Below, piece after piece: positions 62,869 through 64,000 of a DNA stretch of 64,000 bases. The notes under the pieces are model-generated. The model was not told where the DNA came from, searched no databases, and saw only the letters and a program-made list of their open reading frames with translations. The stretch comes from Streptomyces ambofaciens ATCC 23877 (lineage in GTDB: Bacteria > Actinomycetota > Actinomycetes > Streptomycetales > Streptomycetaceae). The stretch spans positions 992,001-1,056,000 of the forward strand of contig NZ_CP012382.1 of assembly GCF_001267885.1 (NCBI RefSeq). Reading direction: 5' to 3'. How positions within the stretch are numbered: the first letter of the stretch is position 1; every line of letters begins with the position of its first letter. Both the position numbers and the translations under genes were made by a program.

Positions 62869-64000
62869 TCACTCGGTCGGGAGGGCCTGCATGGCCTTGA
62901 CGAAGCCGTCCGTGTCGAGCTGTCCGTTGAAGAACTGCTGGACGGCCTTGTGCAGGTCCGAACTGGCCTTCTGCGGGTACGCCTGGTCCCAGGACAGCTG
63001 GAACGACGGGGCGTCGGCGACGAGGTCGTACTGGAAGCGCGAGTACTCGGGGGTGCCCGAGCCGTCGATGAACTTGTCGGTGTTGGTCGTGGTCGGCAGG
63101 TTGCCGATGTCCAGCTGCGCCTTGACGAACTCGTCGGAGTACATGAGCTTCAGGAACTCGGCGACGGCCTCGGGATGCTTGGTCTTCTTCATCACCGAGT
63201 AGTAGTTGTTGGTGTTGCCGGCGACGTTGGCCGGGTCGCCCTTGCCGCCCTCGACGGACGGGAAGGCGGTGTAGCCGAGGTCCTTCTCGGCGAACTCCTG
63301 GTGGTCCGTGAGCTGCTGGGAGTAGTACCAGGAGCCCATCAGCTCGAAGCCGGCCTTGCCCGAGGCCACGAGCTGGACCGAGCCGCCGTTGGTGTACTTG
63401 ACGGAGTCGTAGTTCTTGCCGAAGGCGCCGGCGTCGACCAGCTCCTTGATCATGTCCAGGGCCTTCTTGCTGTCCGCGCTCTCCCAGGCGCTCTTGTCAC
63501 CCCCGACGGCCTTCGCGAACAGCTCCGGACCGGCGATGCGGTCGTAGAGGTACTGGAACCACATCTGGGTGGGCCAGACGTCGCCGCCGCCGAGCGCGAT
63601 CGGCGTGACGCCCTCGTCCTTGAGCTTGCCCACCGCGTCGAGCAACTCGTCCCAGGTCTTCGGCGGTTGGACGCCCGCCTCTTCGAGGACCTTCTTGTTG
63701 TGGAAGAGCAGGACCGGCTGGGTGCCGCGCATCGGGACGCCGTACGGCTTGCCGTCGACGACGGCGCTGTCGAAGACGGACGGCAGGAACTTCTCCTTCA
63801 GGTCCGGGTTCTTCTTGATGAAGTCGTCGAGCGGCAGCAGCAGGTCGCCCTTGACGAACGGCTTGATGCTGCCGCCGCCCCAGTTGAAGAAGACGTCCGG
63901 AGCCTGGGGGGTGTTGATGATCGTCTGGAGCTTCTGCTGGTAGTCCGCGCCGGGAATGGTGTCGAGGACCGCCTTGACGTCGGACGTCTTGTTGAACGTG
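62869..64000 (-). CDS. Xylo-oligosaccharide-binding protein, N-terminus outside window
   Basis: The visible 377 codons encode a group-1 sugar-binding protein (SBP_bac_1): GVPMRGTQPVLLFHNKKVLEEAG, PPKTWDELLDAVGKLKDEGVTPIALG, NVAGNTNNYYSVMKKTKHPEAVAEFLKLM and LSWDQAYPQKASSDLHKAVQQFFNGQLD in parts. It corresponds to BxlE, the xylobiose/xylotriose receptor. The frame stays open to base 64000; the lipoprotein signal, start and operon promoter are beyond the window. The stop is 10 bp before the next gene. Confidence 0.93.
   Translation of the reverse strand, partial: TFNKTSDVKAVLDTIPGADYQQKLQTIINTPQAPDVFFNWGGGSIKPFVKGDLLLPLDDFIKKNPDLKEKFLPSVFDSAVVDGKPYGVPMRGTQPVLLFHNKKVLEEAGVQPPKTWDELLDAVGKLKDEGVTPIALGGGDVWPTQMWFQYLYDRIAGPELFAKAVGGDKSAWESADSKKALDMIKELVDAGAFGKNYDSVKYTNGGSVQLVASGKAGFELMGSWYYSQQLTDHQEFAEKDLGYTAFPSVEGGKGDPANVAGNTNNYYSVMKKTKHPEAVAEFLKLMYSDEFVKAQLDIGNLPTTTNTDKFIDGSGTPEYSRFQYDLVADAPSFQLSWDQAYPQKASSDLHKAVQQFFNGQLDTDGFVKAMQALPTE

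Overview
The window is a piece of a Streptomyces chromosome. Base composition is very GC-rich with strong third-position G/C, GTG starts are common, genes are spaced 4-8 bp or overlap (ATGA/GTGA), and the gene families are typical of soil actinomycetes (GH3, GH75, GH87 and CE7 enzymes, SpoIIE-type phosphatases, PadR/HxlR/PucR regulators, RidA, SseB, DUF6629). From memory the right half resembles the Streptomyces coelicolor SCO7028-SCO7051 arm region in gene order (bxl operon, gabT/gabD, argG, gap, crcB pair, uppP, carboxypeptidase, second rho); this was not checked by alignment. No rRNA, tRNA, CRISPR array, insertion sequence or prophage was seen.

Layout. 1-7197: L-rhamnose catabolism, with rhaI leftward facing a rightward ABC importer (rhaTPQS), mutarotase (rhaM) and LacI regulator (rhaR). 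7223-13677: a membrane sensor SpoIIE phosphatase, a membrane protein, an HxlR/RidA divergent pair and an MFS exporter. 13981-16052: dihydroxyacetone kinase dhaKLM. 16266-20849: a TetR/SDR divergent pair, a GH75 chitosanase facing an FnIII lipoprotein across a DasR-type site, and a small anchored secreted protein. 20877-28495: a fadH-padR operon behind a 40-bp perfect palindrome, two unknown small/secreted proteins, a second SpoIIE phosphatase and a PrmC-like methyltransferase. 28813-35863: a MarR regulator, a molybdenum oxidoreductase plus flavin reductase pair, a CE7 esterase, a GntR regulator behind a DasR-like site, and a PadR-methyltransferase operon opposite an NTF2-like protein. 36215-42393: a short aberrant Rho, a D-Ala-D-Ala carboxypeptidase, a desaturase, UppP, a crcB fluoride-channel pair with a recognisable fluoride riboswitch, and a MarR regulator. 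42407-57648: SseB-like protein, long-form GAPDH, a membrane protein with a phospholipase C-like domain, a GH87 alpha-1,3-glucanase, argG with ArgR-type boxes, a GABA operon (gabT-gabD) opposite a PucR regulator carrying a collagen-like insert, and a DUF6629 protein. 58040-64000: a DHFR-fold protein and a xylobiose-type ABC importer with a GH3 glycosidase, cut by the window end.

Working together: the window is mainly a carbohydrate and small-nitrogen scavenging region (rhamnose, dihydroxyacetone, chitosan, acetylated xylan, xylo-oligosaccharides, alpha-1,3-glucan, GABA), interspersed with stress and signalling genes. The observations I rate most worth follow-up are the Rho paralogue that has lost the aromatic residues of the primary RNA-binding site and is preceded by a C-rich leader, the fluoride riboswitch whose 3' strand can pair with the crcB Shine-Dalgarno, the 40-bp palindrome over the fadH promoter, and the 21-triplet Gly-X-Y tract inside a cytosolic PucR regulator.
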